The position numbers were made by a program, and so were the translations under genes. From Sipunculus nudus (Eukaryota; Annelida; Sipuncula; Golfingiida; Sipunculidae): a stretch of 64,000 nucleotides of DNA. The stretch covers positions 14,870,882 through 14,934,881 of the forward strand of contig CM049317.1 in the NCBI GenBank assembly GCA_026874595.1. The letters are read 5' to 3'. The notes under the pieces were generated by a model. It worked only from the letters and a program-made list of their open reading frames with translations. It searched no databases and was not told where the DNA came from. This document shows positions 29,299 through 44,200 of the stretch, piece by piece; within the stretch, counting starts at the first letter, position 1, and each line of letters opens with the position of its first letter.

Positions 29299-32200
29299 GA
29301 TTGGGGTGGTGATATGAGAATAACTGTACACCTGTCACAGCAGGGGATCTCCCCCAGTGACTGTAACAAATCAGAAACCCTGGCATAGCTGACTTCCAGT
29401 GACCTGGAGTGGGACCCTGCATCTGTAATCAAAGCAAGTGACTACAGAAAAAAAAAACAATAACTAGCTTAATTTTCAAGCTTTTATTTTCAAATTTCAG
29501 ATTTAGACAAACTAAATATTTATGTTTACATGCTGTGAAAATTAAATCAATGGTGCTTACAGGAAAAAAACGTGCCATGGTCAAAGTTGGGCAAAATTTA
29601 AGGTACTGATTTTTTTTATGCTAATAACTTAAAAAATTTACAAAATTCAGATCTAATTTTGGGTAAACAATTGAATCTTAATTAAACATAGTTATATACT
29701 TGAGGAAATAGACTCTAGTTTCAAAATTTTTCATGTTAAGTGAGTTATTATTTTTCCTGATTTTTTACAAAGTCCATTATGTTTGGGCCCATAACTTAAA
29801 GAATTTATACTTTACAGACTTAATTTCTTGCATGTACATAGGAACTATATAGAGGAATATTTATGGTAAATATAAGGAAAAACAGATGAGTCATTTTGAT
29901 ATTAGGCAGTCCTGAAGTGTGAAAATAGGATTTTAATAAAAAATTGAGGTTTTTCCTTAATTTCTCAAAGGAACGAAGTCGCAAAGACCCAGTTTTCGGC
30001 TTGGTAGGAGATCTTGGGGACATCTAACATTATGCTGAATTTTGGATTCCTAGGTCTTACGGTTTCAAAACGTGCCACATCTACAGACGGACGGACGGAC
30101 GGACAGACGGACGGGCGACGGACAATGGACCACGACTATAGCTCAGATGACTTATAGTCAGCTGAGCTAAAAAAGAAAACCTTTCAACTTTAGTGTATGA
30201 AATATTTATCTGCTTAAGATATTAACGCACAGGAATAGCTTGATTAAAACTTCTTGAGTATAATCATTACTCTCACTTAAGTAGAAGTCTATCAGAATTC
30301 CTACTAAAGTATTAGTCTATCAGAATTCCTACTAAAGTATAAGTCTATCAGAATTCCTACTTAAGTATAAGTCCATCAGAAGAAAGTTGAAAGACAATAG
30401 TGTGACTATCATTAAGTGACAAACACTGTTAGTTCAAGGAAAATCTGGGAAAACAGCCAAAGCCCTGCAAGAGCTGTTTGGAGAAACATGCACATCTAAA
30501 GCTGGCACAAAGAACTCTGGCACCAGCAAAACATTGTCTTAGCACTGTAGTCTTCATTGCCAGCAGGCCACGATTCAAATGCCAAGTCCATCATACGAAC
30601 ATGATACACGAGGCAAACAGACCAATCAGCAGGCCATAAATGGGCTATGGAAAGGACTGTCAACCTGGCATCTAAATGAAGGACTCCACAGAACAATAAC
30701 TCAGGTATTAAGATGATAGTTTGATACAGAAGTTAGTACTACCCACAAGTGAACTATGACTTTCTATGTATAATACAATAAAAGTAACAATGACTAGTTT
30801 CATCCTAATTTAGCATGTGTCTATATTCATGTTGTAATGCAGCTTAAATTTTAGGACTTAATGTACAAATTACTGAAATAATTTGTCAAATGAAAATTTA
30901 TTTTATAATTGGTTTACATGAGGTCTTGAAACACTGTTTACCAAGTCATATTTCCAGTTATTACATTGATGACATGTAACAAATACATATAACAACACTA
31001 AATTAACATGAATACACATATTATGAATAGAATTCCAGCATCTTAATTTCACAGCTACAGGTACCAAATATGATGTTACAAAACCAACAATACAGACAAC
31101 TGACTTCATACCATGTCAACAAACATTTAGCTCAGAATACGGACTCGTTCACCTTTCCCTTGCAGTGCCAAATGAAACACACCCACCAAACTGTATGCTT
31201 ACCTGGTTGTATTCATAATATTTTTTTATAAGTATATACATATTATAAAGTACTATTGGTAAAAATTTTAACATGCATATAAATGCAAAGAAGGTTACAC
31301 ATTTGAGACAAGTGCAGAAAATGGAAATCAACCTTGTGAGATGAAAAAGTGACCACTAGGAGGCGCTACATCACACTCGTGCGATGATGTGCAGCATGAC
31401 TGTTAGTACAACTATCAAAGGCAATCACATGGTTACATGATACATGACAGCTGTCATGTGACAAGTCATGTGACACACTACAGCATACACAAAGGCAGCC
31501 AGTACAAATACTGGGGTAGAGTGGCGACAGGTTATCATGTGACGAATCACAGCACAGGATGCAGTCACATGACAGGTTCAAGCACAGAAGTGACAAGTCA
31601 TGTGACAGGGAAGCAGCAGGTGCGGTAAATGATCAGCCAATCACTGTAAGGACCAACCTAGTGGTGGCCCCTGGGGTTCGGGCAGGGGGGTGTTGGTGGC
31701 GGTGCTGGGTGATGATTTGGGGTCTGTCTCCCCCTTCTTTTTGCGTTTCCTGCGCCTCTTGGGTTTAGCAGGAGGTAAGGTTTCCTCTGCTGGGCCCGTG
31801 GGCAGCCCGGGCAGATTCGCGGGAAAATTCAGTGGCAGGCCTGCACCCAAACATGCACATCTTATTATGAAGAATTAACACAACGTCCATTTCGTATCCT
31901 AAATGTTAAATCTGCATTAATGTGGCTACCTCTCACCTGTATGTATATGTTATGTAATATTCTGAATGTATATACCACAAGCCACTGATCCTGAACACAT
32001 GCACATCTAGTGTCTACCATTTATCAAATAAATCATACATCAATCAAGAAGTGCTTAATAATGGTGCCTTCACATTATACACATATTACTTCAAAAATAG
32101 ACAATTTATAAACCACACTAAAGAGCTGTGGCTAAATTTTCAGAACTACTCATTACTCATGTGTCAAATCTGAAGTTTCCCCATTCTCAAATGTATTGTT

Positions 32201-35200
32201 CTTGCATGTTATAGGACTTTTGAAAATACAATTTTTTAGGGGTTATCTTGGCATGAATTAAGTACTTTAAACCCTAATCAAAATATCTGAAACATTTTGG
32301 CGCCTCATCCATCTCAACTTAAAAAGCCAGAGGAGGTTTCATGGTTTACTTGTACTTGCATGTTCCCTGTTCTTACACAGTTCATAGAGTTTCTGATAGA
32401 TGGTGCCATGATAGCCCCTTTTGAGTAATGATGTCACGTCTCAGGATTTAGGTGAAAAATATGGGGAATGAAAAGCATTTCTGAGGCGTTGCCACAACAA
32501 TTGAGTGCATGACGACCATTGAGTCGCACCACCATTATTTACTGATTATATAGATAATTTGACATATGATAATATCTAACAAAGTCTATGTCAGATTGTT
32601 CATTACATATTGGTGGAAAAATTCAGATCTGAAACAACAGAAGGACAGTATTTACTCAAGTATGATTTGTGCTGATTAAGAGAAGTACTTTTTATCTGTG
32701 GGTGTAAAAATCTTGGTGGATGCCATAAACCAAAATGATTGTGGTGAAGTAGATAAATATATCAAATATCCTAAAACTACAGCTATAGTGTAGCATCATG
32801 CATTAACATAATCATGTGCCATCGTTCCTGTTGCTATTCAATATTGGTGATTGTACAAGAACCCTGCAGAGATTTGCTTTCTCCATTTTGCGCTACTGAC
32901 CTTTCTGCTGCTGCTGGTCTTTTGCCTGCGGTGGGGCTCCTGGGTGTTGTGGACTGGGGCCACCAGGGGGCGTGGCTGCAGGACCTGAGGTTGCTACCAT
33001 TTGTTGTTGAGCTTGCTGGCTCGGGGAGGCACTAGGAGTGACCCCTGGTGTAGGAGGCTGCATTGAGCCTGGTTTCGTTGGAGTTTGTGGTTGAGGTGGT
33101 GGCTGTGGGGATGGCTGGGGTCCTCCCTGAGGCATCATCATCCCTGGCTGATGTCTCACAGCACCCCCTGTTGATTATTTTTTATACTATTCAGTTTACT
33201 GTCATAGAGGATATGTTAACAGGCTAAATAAAATTAAAATCAAATTATACATGATTAGGCTGTAGGATGCCATTATTTGTTTCTTACCAGTGCAATTTCA
33301 CTTTTGATGTCTTACAGGGGAGAGTATTTTAACTGTTAGTCAGATGTCACTCCTCATCAGAAGATCAAATATCATCAAAGTATCAATACAGGAGCATCTG
33401 ACGATACTAATCAATATTTTACTTTGTATCACGATGTATTGATGCACTGGTAAATCTCTACAGCCAGAATCTCACATATCCTTATTCTCATGAAGCTGCA
33501 AAACATTCCTACACTTTTTCTGTGGGTGCAAGGGGGGGGGGGGGGGGAAGGGGTTGCATGTTACTGTCCTTACCAGGTTCCTGGTTGGTTTTGAGTTTCT
33601 CCAGATGCTTCTGCATTTGAATGCGTTGCTGTTCCTGCTCGTGTAATTTGGAAACTTGCTCCCTTTTTTGGTATGACTCACTGAAGGGGTTGTTTTCATC
33701 CTGTAAAACCCATTCGCTCAATTATCATAATATATACAACTGACTTTTCATCAATGTAATCAACTGCTGTTTATGTTCACAAGCATTCAGTTTCTTTGAA
33801 ATAAACCAGTTTGTGTGCAAATATCACCATCTGATATGCACTGTTTTATCAATAAGTCAAAGTTATGATAAAATTCATTTTGATTACGGAAATATATTAA
33901 TGCTTATCACAGTTAATCTTGTGTTTATTTCCTTGTACACATGTATGAATTTTTAAGATACATGTGTATGAACATATGAAATTTTACCCCTTTTTGAGAA
34001 AATACATTCTTTAAATATTATGAAATGAACAACAAAAATTTCTGGTAAAACTTTGCATTTGTTCAAACATAATAATGAGGAGTAAAATGATAATCCTCAT
34101 ATTAGTCGTATTTACAGATCCAAAGGAAAACATGAACTTTCTTCATTAACATCTGCTTCAGAGACCAGAAATCTACTGAAACTATACAGAATATGCTTTA
34201 CTTATAAAAAACAAATTTTTTTTTTGTTCTGCTACCTTCAAAAACAACTTTGTACCATTTGACAATATACGTAAATCTTATCCGTCGAGTTAATGAACGA
34301 AGTGATACAATTTTTGTTAAAAATTCAAGATGGGTACAACAGATCAACTGATTATGATCTGCACCTCAGACTTGAGGGCTGTTCCACAGAAATTAAACAA
34401 GTGAGCTTCTTACTCTTAAATTTTGAGTGTTTTATGTTATTTGTGGTTATTTAGTATTACTAATCATACACGGATGTCAACACACATAGTTCACAAATTT
34501 GCCAATTTAATCTACTTAAAATTAAATAAATTTTTCTTCTTGCAAAATGTTTGACAATGTTCACTTTCCATGACAAATAGGAAGCTATTCATAATGAATA
34601 ATATTTTTGAACCATAACTAAACTGGCTCTTACTACTTTTAAGTGAAAGGAAATCAATCACTTGATATTTTCCCTTTCTTTTTTAGAGTTTAAATAAAAT
34701 TCCTTCTTGTTTGTCTGTGTGTCATCATTACCCAGGGATCTATCACTTCATTAAGAACGAAAGTGAAATTAGATGCAAAGAATGTACCTCAGTAATCTTT
34801 GTATCACAGAAAAATTTAGAATCATTAATCACTGAAATACTATTTAGTATTAATTACAACTCTTTTACTCAGAATCAATCAAATCTTAATGACTGAAAGA
34901 GAAGCATGAGATGCAGCTTATCTGCACATATATGATTTTAAACAAATATGGTTATCGTAAAATTCACTATACACATAAACATGCTGCACTGAAACAAAAT
35001 CATAACCATGCCAGGTTATATAACATGAAATGAAAATCACGATAAAGATAATGAAGAACATATTATATCCAACTACCCATTAACTAACACCAACAACATA
35101 TCCATGCATTGCTGTCTACCTCTGTAATACATGTACACGGCCATATATTACAGTGTAGCTCTACACAGCTTAAACGACATATATACGGTGGTATCTTATT

Positions 35201-38200
35201 ACTGACGTTCATCTCTACTTGTCAATGGTCTCCATGAGAACCATTTAATGAGATGTGCTATTCAGAACACCTTTGACAAGTCAAGAAACAACCAGCTGGT
35301 ACAACATTTACAATAAGGATAACCTTTGAAGAGAAAAGGTCAAGGTCATATGAGCAGAGGTTAAGGTTACATGAGTTATCATTAGTCAGGACCAAGGTTA
35401 AATAATTCCAATATTGACTAGAACACTGTTATGACTGTTGGAGCTGGTGAATAATTGATTCAGTCAAAATAAATCTGGGCAAATAATTTATCTGATAACA
35501 ACACTGTTATGTGTTATGATTTCTTCTATTGTGAACAACTTTTAACAATGGGGCACTTCAAAATGATATAATTATTATCAGTAATTCCTAAACTGATTGT
35601 CAGCACCATGTAGTGTTATTTTATGAACTAAGTAATCTGAGAGATATATTTCTGCTGCAAATTCTTTTTCATCTCCCCAAAATAAAAGAACAGATGAATT
35701 AAAAAAACATGGATGGTTAGAGCATGCAACATCCCATCATGAAAGGCAATTTGTAAACAAGATTCCACATAATATTCAGTAGTTTCTCATATGACCATGA
35801 GATGGCGCTGACAAGCAATGAAGGTATAACTGTACATAATAACTGAAAGAGATTTTAAAGTGCCCCATTCACATTCAACAGACAACATCAGTTTATTGAC
35901 CAGCCCCAGGATTCTACAGCCCGGTTATAAACAAATAAAAGAAGCGACTCTTAGGGTAAATACTACAGTCACTACATCTTCTGACCTGGCTAATAATGAC
36001 AGTAGATACCGGCTGCGGGCCTTCCACTTTTCTCTCTGTCTGTGAGCCACAGAAGTACAAACTACATTACATTACTGTCCTTTAACATAGTGAGTGCCAT
36101 TACTGACGATGGTCTGACTGCTGATCTACTAAAACTGACTTTGTAGATGATGAAGCTCAAGTTGTGTTGCTCTAGAATCAGACGCCTAATTAAATAGTAT
36201 GTGGTTCAATGAAACCAAAATTACAACTACCAATGGGACCTCCATAAAGTGGTGGTTTAGGTGGTTTTCTCAGCTAGATCTGATATAAAGAGACAAAAAA
36301 ATTAGGACCATGAAACAAAGGTCATTACTTTGAGGTGGTCACTAAACCTAGTGGTTGTTAAGCAAGGTTTTACAGTATAACATTAAACTGAAAGGATATG
36401 GTTCAAAGCAGGAAACTTAGATGCAGAGGGAGTTCACAGGAACTGATCACCACTAAAATGTTCATGAAAGAATAATTTTTGTGGTATCAATCTTTTGGAA
36501 AAATTTGAAAGCTTCCTAAACAACTTGGACAAAGACTTTTCTTTCTTCCAGGACTTAAGTGATGAGGTTCCAAGTAATTAAATGTTAAAAATATGCAGAA
36601 TTATGTTCTGGATTACACACAAAACAGATTTAAAATGTTTAAAGATAAGTTAATTATAAAATGGTAATTTCAGCAAAAGAAGCAAAGGCTGCTAACCAGA
36701 TTCTTGTTGAACATACAGCTCTATTGTATAAAAACTGCTGTTGTTATACTTTTCCCATTAATATGTCATTATTTTAGAACCTCCTGATTCTTGGGGGTAT
36801 GTGGGAAAATCTGTTAAAACCTCTTGGATAAACTAGGGATTATCACTGTAGCACTGATAAAAGACTTGAGTGATTTGTGAAAACCTAGGCCCAAACAGTC
36901 CTAAGAAAATTTGCTATTATGCATCATACTTCCTGGTCAAAAGAAATCAAAAGAAAAACTAGCGATCTGCCAGAAAATTGTAAAACAGTCAAAAGCATTG
37001 AAACTTGAGCAGGTCTATGTGAGCTTTGGACAATGATGCTATATTACTGGCCATGCTAAGCTGATGAATGTATTCAGCGATTATACAGAGTGGTGCACTT
37101 TGGGTGATTTAGTATAATATTTGTTGAAGGGAGTGCTTGGAGCTTAAAGGATACAGGCCGGCCATAGAATATGATAAGAACTTCACAATAATATACATGT
37201 GTATTTGTCTGCTGTGAACAGAGAAAACAGATGGTCCTTCCATAGTCCCACCAAAGGTGCCCACTGATTTAAGAGACATTTACTTAATAAAGCAGTTAAT
37301 TTTTAAAAATTATCTGTCAATAACTGAACCAGGTAGTCTGGCACTTAGGAGAATGCCAACGATCATACTTTGCAAAGAATTCAAAGTGAAGCAATTAACA
37401 TCAGGGAAGATATTATTTTTGTCAAGACAAGGTCACCTTTACCTGGATGATGTAACCACTTGCTACTATAAAATATAAATACATAATCTGCTAAAAAAAA
37501 TCATAAAGGGTTGTCATTCATGAAGTTCTAAGCATCTTACAAGTAACAAGAAATACAAGGAATACATTTGAATAAAACATTTCATTCTTTGCTGCCACTA
37601 TACTTGGTCACTGTAACATACTGAACAAACATTTGTATCACAAAACATAACCAGAAACGGATGGGCACCCCCGGTGGAACAAACTAGAAGTCCCTTCCTT
37701 GGTTTCTATGGACAGCGGACAAATGATAATTATGTTGTGACTGAAGCAAAGAAGCAACGAAGAACAATACGACTGAAGCGTACGCAGGCTTATGTTAAAA
37801 CAGTAGAACCAACAGTGACATACTTGAGGCTGGAGGTCAGGGCCTCTGAAGTTCATGAGGTCAGGAGGGTGAAGGTCAGACATCTGATGGTCAGAAGGAT
37901 ATATAAATATATATCATTTGTTATGAAGAAAAGATTTCCTTTTCAATGACTCAAACTGTATATCCAGATTATTTCTAATATGACATGTGAAGTAAAATAC
38001 TTATTTATGGCACCAAAAAAAAGCACGACTGCTTCACTGTAATGCAGATGCACCATTTTATTAAGCATTTTAAATTTATGTCACCATGAAATTATGTTAA
38101 CCCTCATGTGGATGTGAACACTGAACAGATGCAAGGGGAATAGAATGTATATTATGAGTGATCATACCACACAGATATAAGAACAATACCTGACACTCTG

Positions 38201-41200
38201 TTTTCCCTTTCTGTTTTCAAAATAATCCAATTATGGTAGACTATGCCAAGCCAAGATGTCTCCCCAGTACATCACAAAGAATTCCAGCGGACATTAAATT
38301 AATCCTCCTCATTTCATACAAATACATACACGAGAAGGATTCACATTCAGTTATATGGTGCAGTTTATACCAAACTTGTAAGCCATGAATATCACTGAAA
38401 ATTTCTGTTCTGTCTGTGTCAAGATTTCATGATGGACTTTGTTTCATAGATAATAAAAAAAAAAAACAAGGGACCCATGGGTCACGGCGCTCAGCTGAAG
38501 TATGAAATTTTTGCAAATGCAAAATATTCTATTGTAATGTTTTTCATTTATATAAGAATATTAGAAGCTAAAAGGAAAGGGGCCCTCCTACTTGGTTATA
38601 GTAAAGTTCTAAATATATGATTGCAAACTATAAATACTCTGACATGACTGTCATGAAGAAAAACAGTAACAGTTTTGAGATACTGTGAGGCATATGAAAA
38701 TTTACAGATGGACAGGCAAGTGGACAGAATGGACTAATACCTTTATTTCACTTTCAAGGGAATAATGCATTTAAGTTTATATATAAGCCTATTTTTTTAG
38801 CATATCCACTTTTTCCATTAAAAGTTTTTATCTGAATCATTTTTTTATTTATTTTATAAAGTTTTATAAATTTTTAAGAAAAAAACTGAAAATATAAGTT
38901 AAAATATTAGAGTTGTTGCTAAAGTGGCAATCATTATATATCATGAGTAAAAAAACTGAAATATAAGTTAAAATATTAGAATTGTTGCAATCATTATATA
39001 TCCAGGGTGTAGCTCATATTGGGTCATATTATGCATACACATATATTTTATTATTTTTAAATCATAAATGTAAAAACAGAATTTAAAAGAAAATAATGCC
39101 ACAACATGGGATCTACAAGATTATTCCTTGAATCAGTATTAAAAAGTTTTGCGCATTGTAGTTTTCAGTACATGCTTATTTTATTCACTGAAATAAAATA
39201 AAAGATTCAGTAAATTTGATAAAATAAAACATCTTTTCAAATAAAGTATACACACTCTTGGTTGAATGAGGGACAAACAATATCACTGTGCTAATTATCT
39301 CAGCTTTAATTCATTACTGGAATTAATAGTCAATATCACACGTGGTGAAGTTTTTACTCTTCTGAAGTAAGGAATTACTTATCTGATGAACATCCACACT
39401 TTCATAGCAATACACCACTTTGTGGACACAATTAAATGTATACTTTAATCATTGTAACCCTGGTGGTACAATACAAAATTTAAAATGTAGCTGAGCCTAG
39501 AATAAAAATGAATCAAATACAGAAAATAATAACATATTAACAATAATCATCTTGTTTATGTACCATCTGGTGTGGGGGGGGGGGGGGGGGAGTGCAGGGC
39601 AGAGGGGAAGCCTGCTGGTAGTGGCCAAGCTAAGCCAAGGGCAGGCAAGCTGCCTGGGGTGGGTTACATAATGCAAGTGAAGGCTGTACTACCAGTTGGG
39701 CTAGATGTAAACAACACTTGACATGGTGTATGAAAACTTGAATAAAAGCTACCCTTTTCGACCAATTCCTTTGAAATTTCAGGTTTTAAAAGATTAAAAC
39801 CTTATGTATATATGCTGTGAAAATTAAATCAACAGTGCTTACAGGGAAAAAACGTGCCATTGCCAAAGTTGGACAAAATTTAAGGTATTGATTTTTTATT
39901 TATGCTAATAACTTGAAAAATTTGCGAAATTCAGATCAAATTTTGGGTAAACAATTGAATCTTTATTAAATAAAGTTTTGTTCCTGAAAAAAAGTCTCTA
40001 GCTTCAGCAATTCTCATGTTAGGTGAGTAAATATATTTCCTGATTTTTTAAAAATTGCATTATATTTTGGCCCATAACTTTAAAATAAGACCCAACACTG
40101 ACCTAGTTTTTTGTATTTTCATAGAAAATGTATGGAAGAATATGAATATTAAATATTATCAAAAACAGATCAGTGGTTTTGATATTAGGCTGCCTTGAAG
40201 TGTAACAATGGCTTTTTCATGGAAAACGGAGGTTTTTCTTTAATATCTTGAAGGAACGAAGTCCTAATGACCCAGTTTTCGGTATGGCAGGAGATTTTGG
40301 GGACATCTAATGGTTTGCAAAATTTTGGAATCGTAGGTCCAACGGTTTTAAAATGTGCCCTGTTAACGGCCGGCCGGCCGGACGACGGACAAAGGACCAC
40401 GACTATAGCTCAGATGACTTATAGTCAGCTGAGCTAACGATCTAAATAAAACATTTACTTTATACATTTTTATAAATTATAAGACTGTATAAAAGGCAGA
40501 TAATATTACCCAAGATACTCCAGACTAAATAACAGACGGCCAAACAATACAAGTTGGCTTGGCAGCATAATAGGTTTCATTTAATGGCTGTCAGTCAAAT
40601 ACATTCAAAAACCAGTTGATTGACTTGTATCATGAAGTACTTGTCAATTGAATATATTAAACTATAAATTGATTGGCAGCCCTCAATCATATTTATGACC
40701 AATCACAACAGAAATTGGAGGATGTGTGAACTGTGTGACTGGGACAGGTAGTGAGTTAAAATTTCCCCGATTAAACACATCACTGGATGGACTGGTACAA
40801 TAGAAATATAGGTCATGTGCCCGCTAGCTACAATCAATCGCTAACTAGGGGTGTCAGGAATTCATTCTCTCACTCAAATAATGTTTAACTCCCTCTGGGA
40901 TTGACAGGAAAGCACCAGATTGGCAAGAACATTCATACTTATTTAATTGCATATTTGCTGACTTATGGAAGCCTGACAAGAATTCACAATTTGTATATAA
41001 TTCTGGGTCTGACCGCAATAGTTTCCTTGTCTGCCTACCGGGGGGTAGGTCAATCAGTAAAATTTTACAATAATATGAGAAAAGTTTACATTTAATAGCA
41101 GTAATTTTTTTATATAATTATCATACATGATAAACAAATAACTCTTCAAGGAAATCATGAGACTTTAAATTTAAAGACACTCTGTAGCATTATTCAAACA

Positions 41201-44200
41201 GGTTGCCAGCTGTATAAATGGTCCAAAATGGAATGTTTCCATTCTGTATCTATTTTTTTTATATATTTAATTCACAGAGGACTGAATAAGTAATAAAAAG
41301 TCAGTGACTAAAGCCTGGTATGGTAAAGGCCTGCTACTGTTATTTTACTTCAGAGCACTGTACAAGGTTATACAATATAAGACCTCTACAGTATATCATT
41401 ATATATACACAATATAATTTTGCTACAGTTAAATCATACATATCTCCTATGTATCATTAAACTATGTGCCCTGTGTACACTGATTTAAGCAGAATCTTAC
41501 ACAATTATACAGATACATTTTTTTAACTGGATAAAATAAGCAGAAGAGAGGAGAAAGAGATAATCAAATAATATACATAGGACTCTCTAAAGACATGAAA
41601 TGCAGCATAATACTATTATTTTATGTATATATAATAGTGTTAGGTAGATATATAATTATGTTATGTATTATAAGAATAAAAGTGAGGATTCTCAAAGACT
41701 GACAGAACTATGATGCAGAATCATAAACCTGATCAGAATATTACATATAATCAAACTGTAAGAAAAGAGCTGTATTTAACACAAACCATAAATATTCCAA
41801 TGCTGTTGTGACAGTTTCAAACACCATGGCAACATCAATAAAGCCATAGCAACATCAAATGTCACGGTTACATTTCTTACAGCAATGGCAACATCAAATG
41901 CCAGAGAGCCAATAAAGGTTGGTCAACTTTTTTACAATCTTAGTTAGGAATACATCAATAAAGAAACAAATTTATAGATATTTTCTGTCTAAAGATCACA
42001 CATTCATACTGCATATCATTTAATTCAGAAGTTCAGAAGAGTTGCTGCAGGAGTGAGAGGTTACGGCAGCGGTGAAGTTCAAAGGCACAATGCAAGCCCC
42101 TGCACCAGGGTTGACCTCATGACCCCTCGCGCCAAGGCAACCCATCTCATACCCTACACTCCTTACGTAGAGTGGTCATGATACATTTGTTCTGTTATTC
42201 ATTCCATTTAACCACTGATTGGAGTGGCTGGCCTAGCTGTACACAGCATCAGGGTCATCCAGCACTATTTGTGCTGTGCAAAAAATGTTCACAACTGGGA
42301 CCTAGCAATGAGCAAACATATTTTTAAAACAATTGATATTCAGGTAATATTTTCATAATCTGTTTGGAACTTAAATCATACCACCTTTCCTTTAGGCAAA
42401 AACAAGGTGTCAACAGCTGCTTATTGGTGGTATTTTTTCCAGCCATCATTTCTCCAGACTGACCTATCTTATCAGAAAGAGGCCTGAAGAAATTCAGGGA
42501 AGCCACCATACTGCTCTTATGATTCATACTGATCATAACAACCAGTGAGGATGAATCAGTAGTCACTGACACACATCTAGAATACCCCTCTCTCATTGGT
42601 GGGAACATTCTTTTCCTTGTGCCTGTACTCTGGAGAGACTTGTACAACAAAGCCAGCTCTTGCAAGCAGTGGGGAAAATGAAAACAGAACCAATGCATCA
42701 CAACCACTGCAAGAGTAGTTCTCGTACCCTACACCAGGCATTCAAGGCAAGATACAAAATGCAGTGTGTATTAAACAGTCCCTGGGCCACGCTTTTTAGA
42801 AGTTTAATGCATTGTATCAAACAGTTTTTAAACAAATACTCACCCCTGACACAAGCGTTAAGGGTCTGGCTTGGTTTAACATGCGGATGCGGTTTTGCAT
42901 GTACGTTTCATATTCCTGTCTCACGGCTTGTGGTAGCCTCATTGGCTGAGATTGGCCTGGCATTCTGGGAGGAGCTGGTCCTGATGGACCCGGCTGTACG
43001 AGGCCTGCTGGCTGCTGAGCGCCACCTGGTGGCATCTGTGACTGCACAGGACCTCCCCATGGCTGCCCAAATCTCTCCTGATTTACCAGGAACGGAAAAA
43101 TATATCATGTAGTATTAGTACGGAAGTATAAGGCTCTGTAAACATATCATTGATTTAATTTCAAGCCAGATATCCTGTATCTTGACAGTAAACACTAAGA
43201 CAGGAGGTCATGACCAGGACTAAAGGGTGAAATAACAAGGAATTTTTTTTTCTCCCACATTACATGGCCAAGTGAAACATCATTGGTGAAGAATGACTTT
43301 AACAACATCTGCTCAAGTTGTGATATCATATTATGATCAAGGTATCCGAGGCTGAATCTAATCTGTAATACACTTTATATGCAACATATCATGTAAGTCA
43401 TATTGTGATCTAAGTATCTGGCTTGAAGTTTAAACTGTAATATACTTTAAATGCATCAAACTCAGTAAATCATATCGTGATCAATGTATTACAATCCATG
43501 CAGTATTACAAGTTAATACCTGATACTTCAGACGGTAGTCCTGCAGGAACTGGTCGTGCTGTTTCTTGGCTTTACGGGCTGCTTCCAGCTGTTTCTGCAG
43601 CGTCTGGACCTCAGTCTGAACCTGTTCCAGCTGCTGGGCCTCGGCTGGAGGGAGCTCCTGTCCAATCTTCTTGGCCTGAAGACAACACCATAACCAGATC
43701 AACAAGTGATAACATGTCTACTGGTTTAATAAGCCATAGATATTATACATATGATATGTATATAGAAGTCATTTGGGGTCTGTTGCAATAAGATGACATA
43801 AGTCATGGATGTTCATGACTTCAGCTTTGGGCCATATAGTATATGTGTCACTATGGTAACCATTACAATGTCACAATAATAACAATAATATTTAAGCCAG
43901 TTACTGGGCTTAAGTCCGATAAAATGTTATAGCGACAGACCCCTGTATTCAAACCCGATCTTTCCTGTTTAGGGGAACTGGTATGATCTGATGCATTTGT
44001 GCTTTTAACACCATCTTAAACCGGCTGCCATTAACTTGCAGGTTCATTCAAAATTATGATAATACCATAAATTCCTTTCTGGTGAAAGTAGATCCTTGGC
44101 AGTTCATTTTACATAAAGGCATATGCAATATTAAATCTGTAGAAAAGCACGGTTCAGTTTTGTGTTTTCAAGTATTTATTCTACAGAAGTCAAACCAACT

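Larger units (their letters stand above)
27235..31657. other. 4.4-kb intron with element copy B and an E-box cluster
   Basis: About 27240-28260 is AT-rich with nothing recognised. 28264-30172 is dispersed element copy B. 30286-30380 is a 28-bp tandem repeat. 31425-31610 is a CATGTGAC cluster. No coding exon found. Confidence 0.75.

Noticed and set aside
36220-36380. Possible pogo-like MITE ending GCAAGGTTTTACAGTATA
   Set aside because: Only one end is convincing; the inverted partner is too diverged to support a feature.
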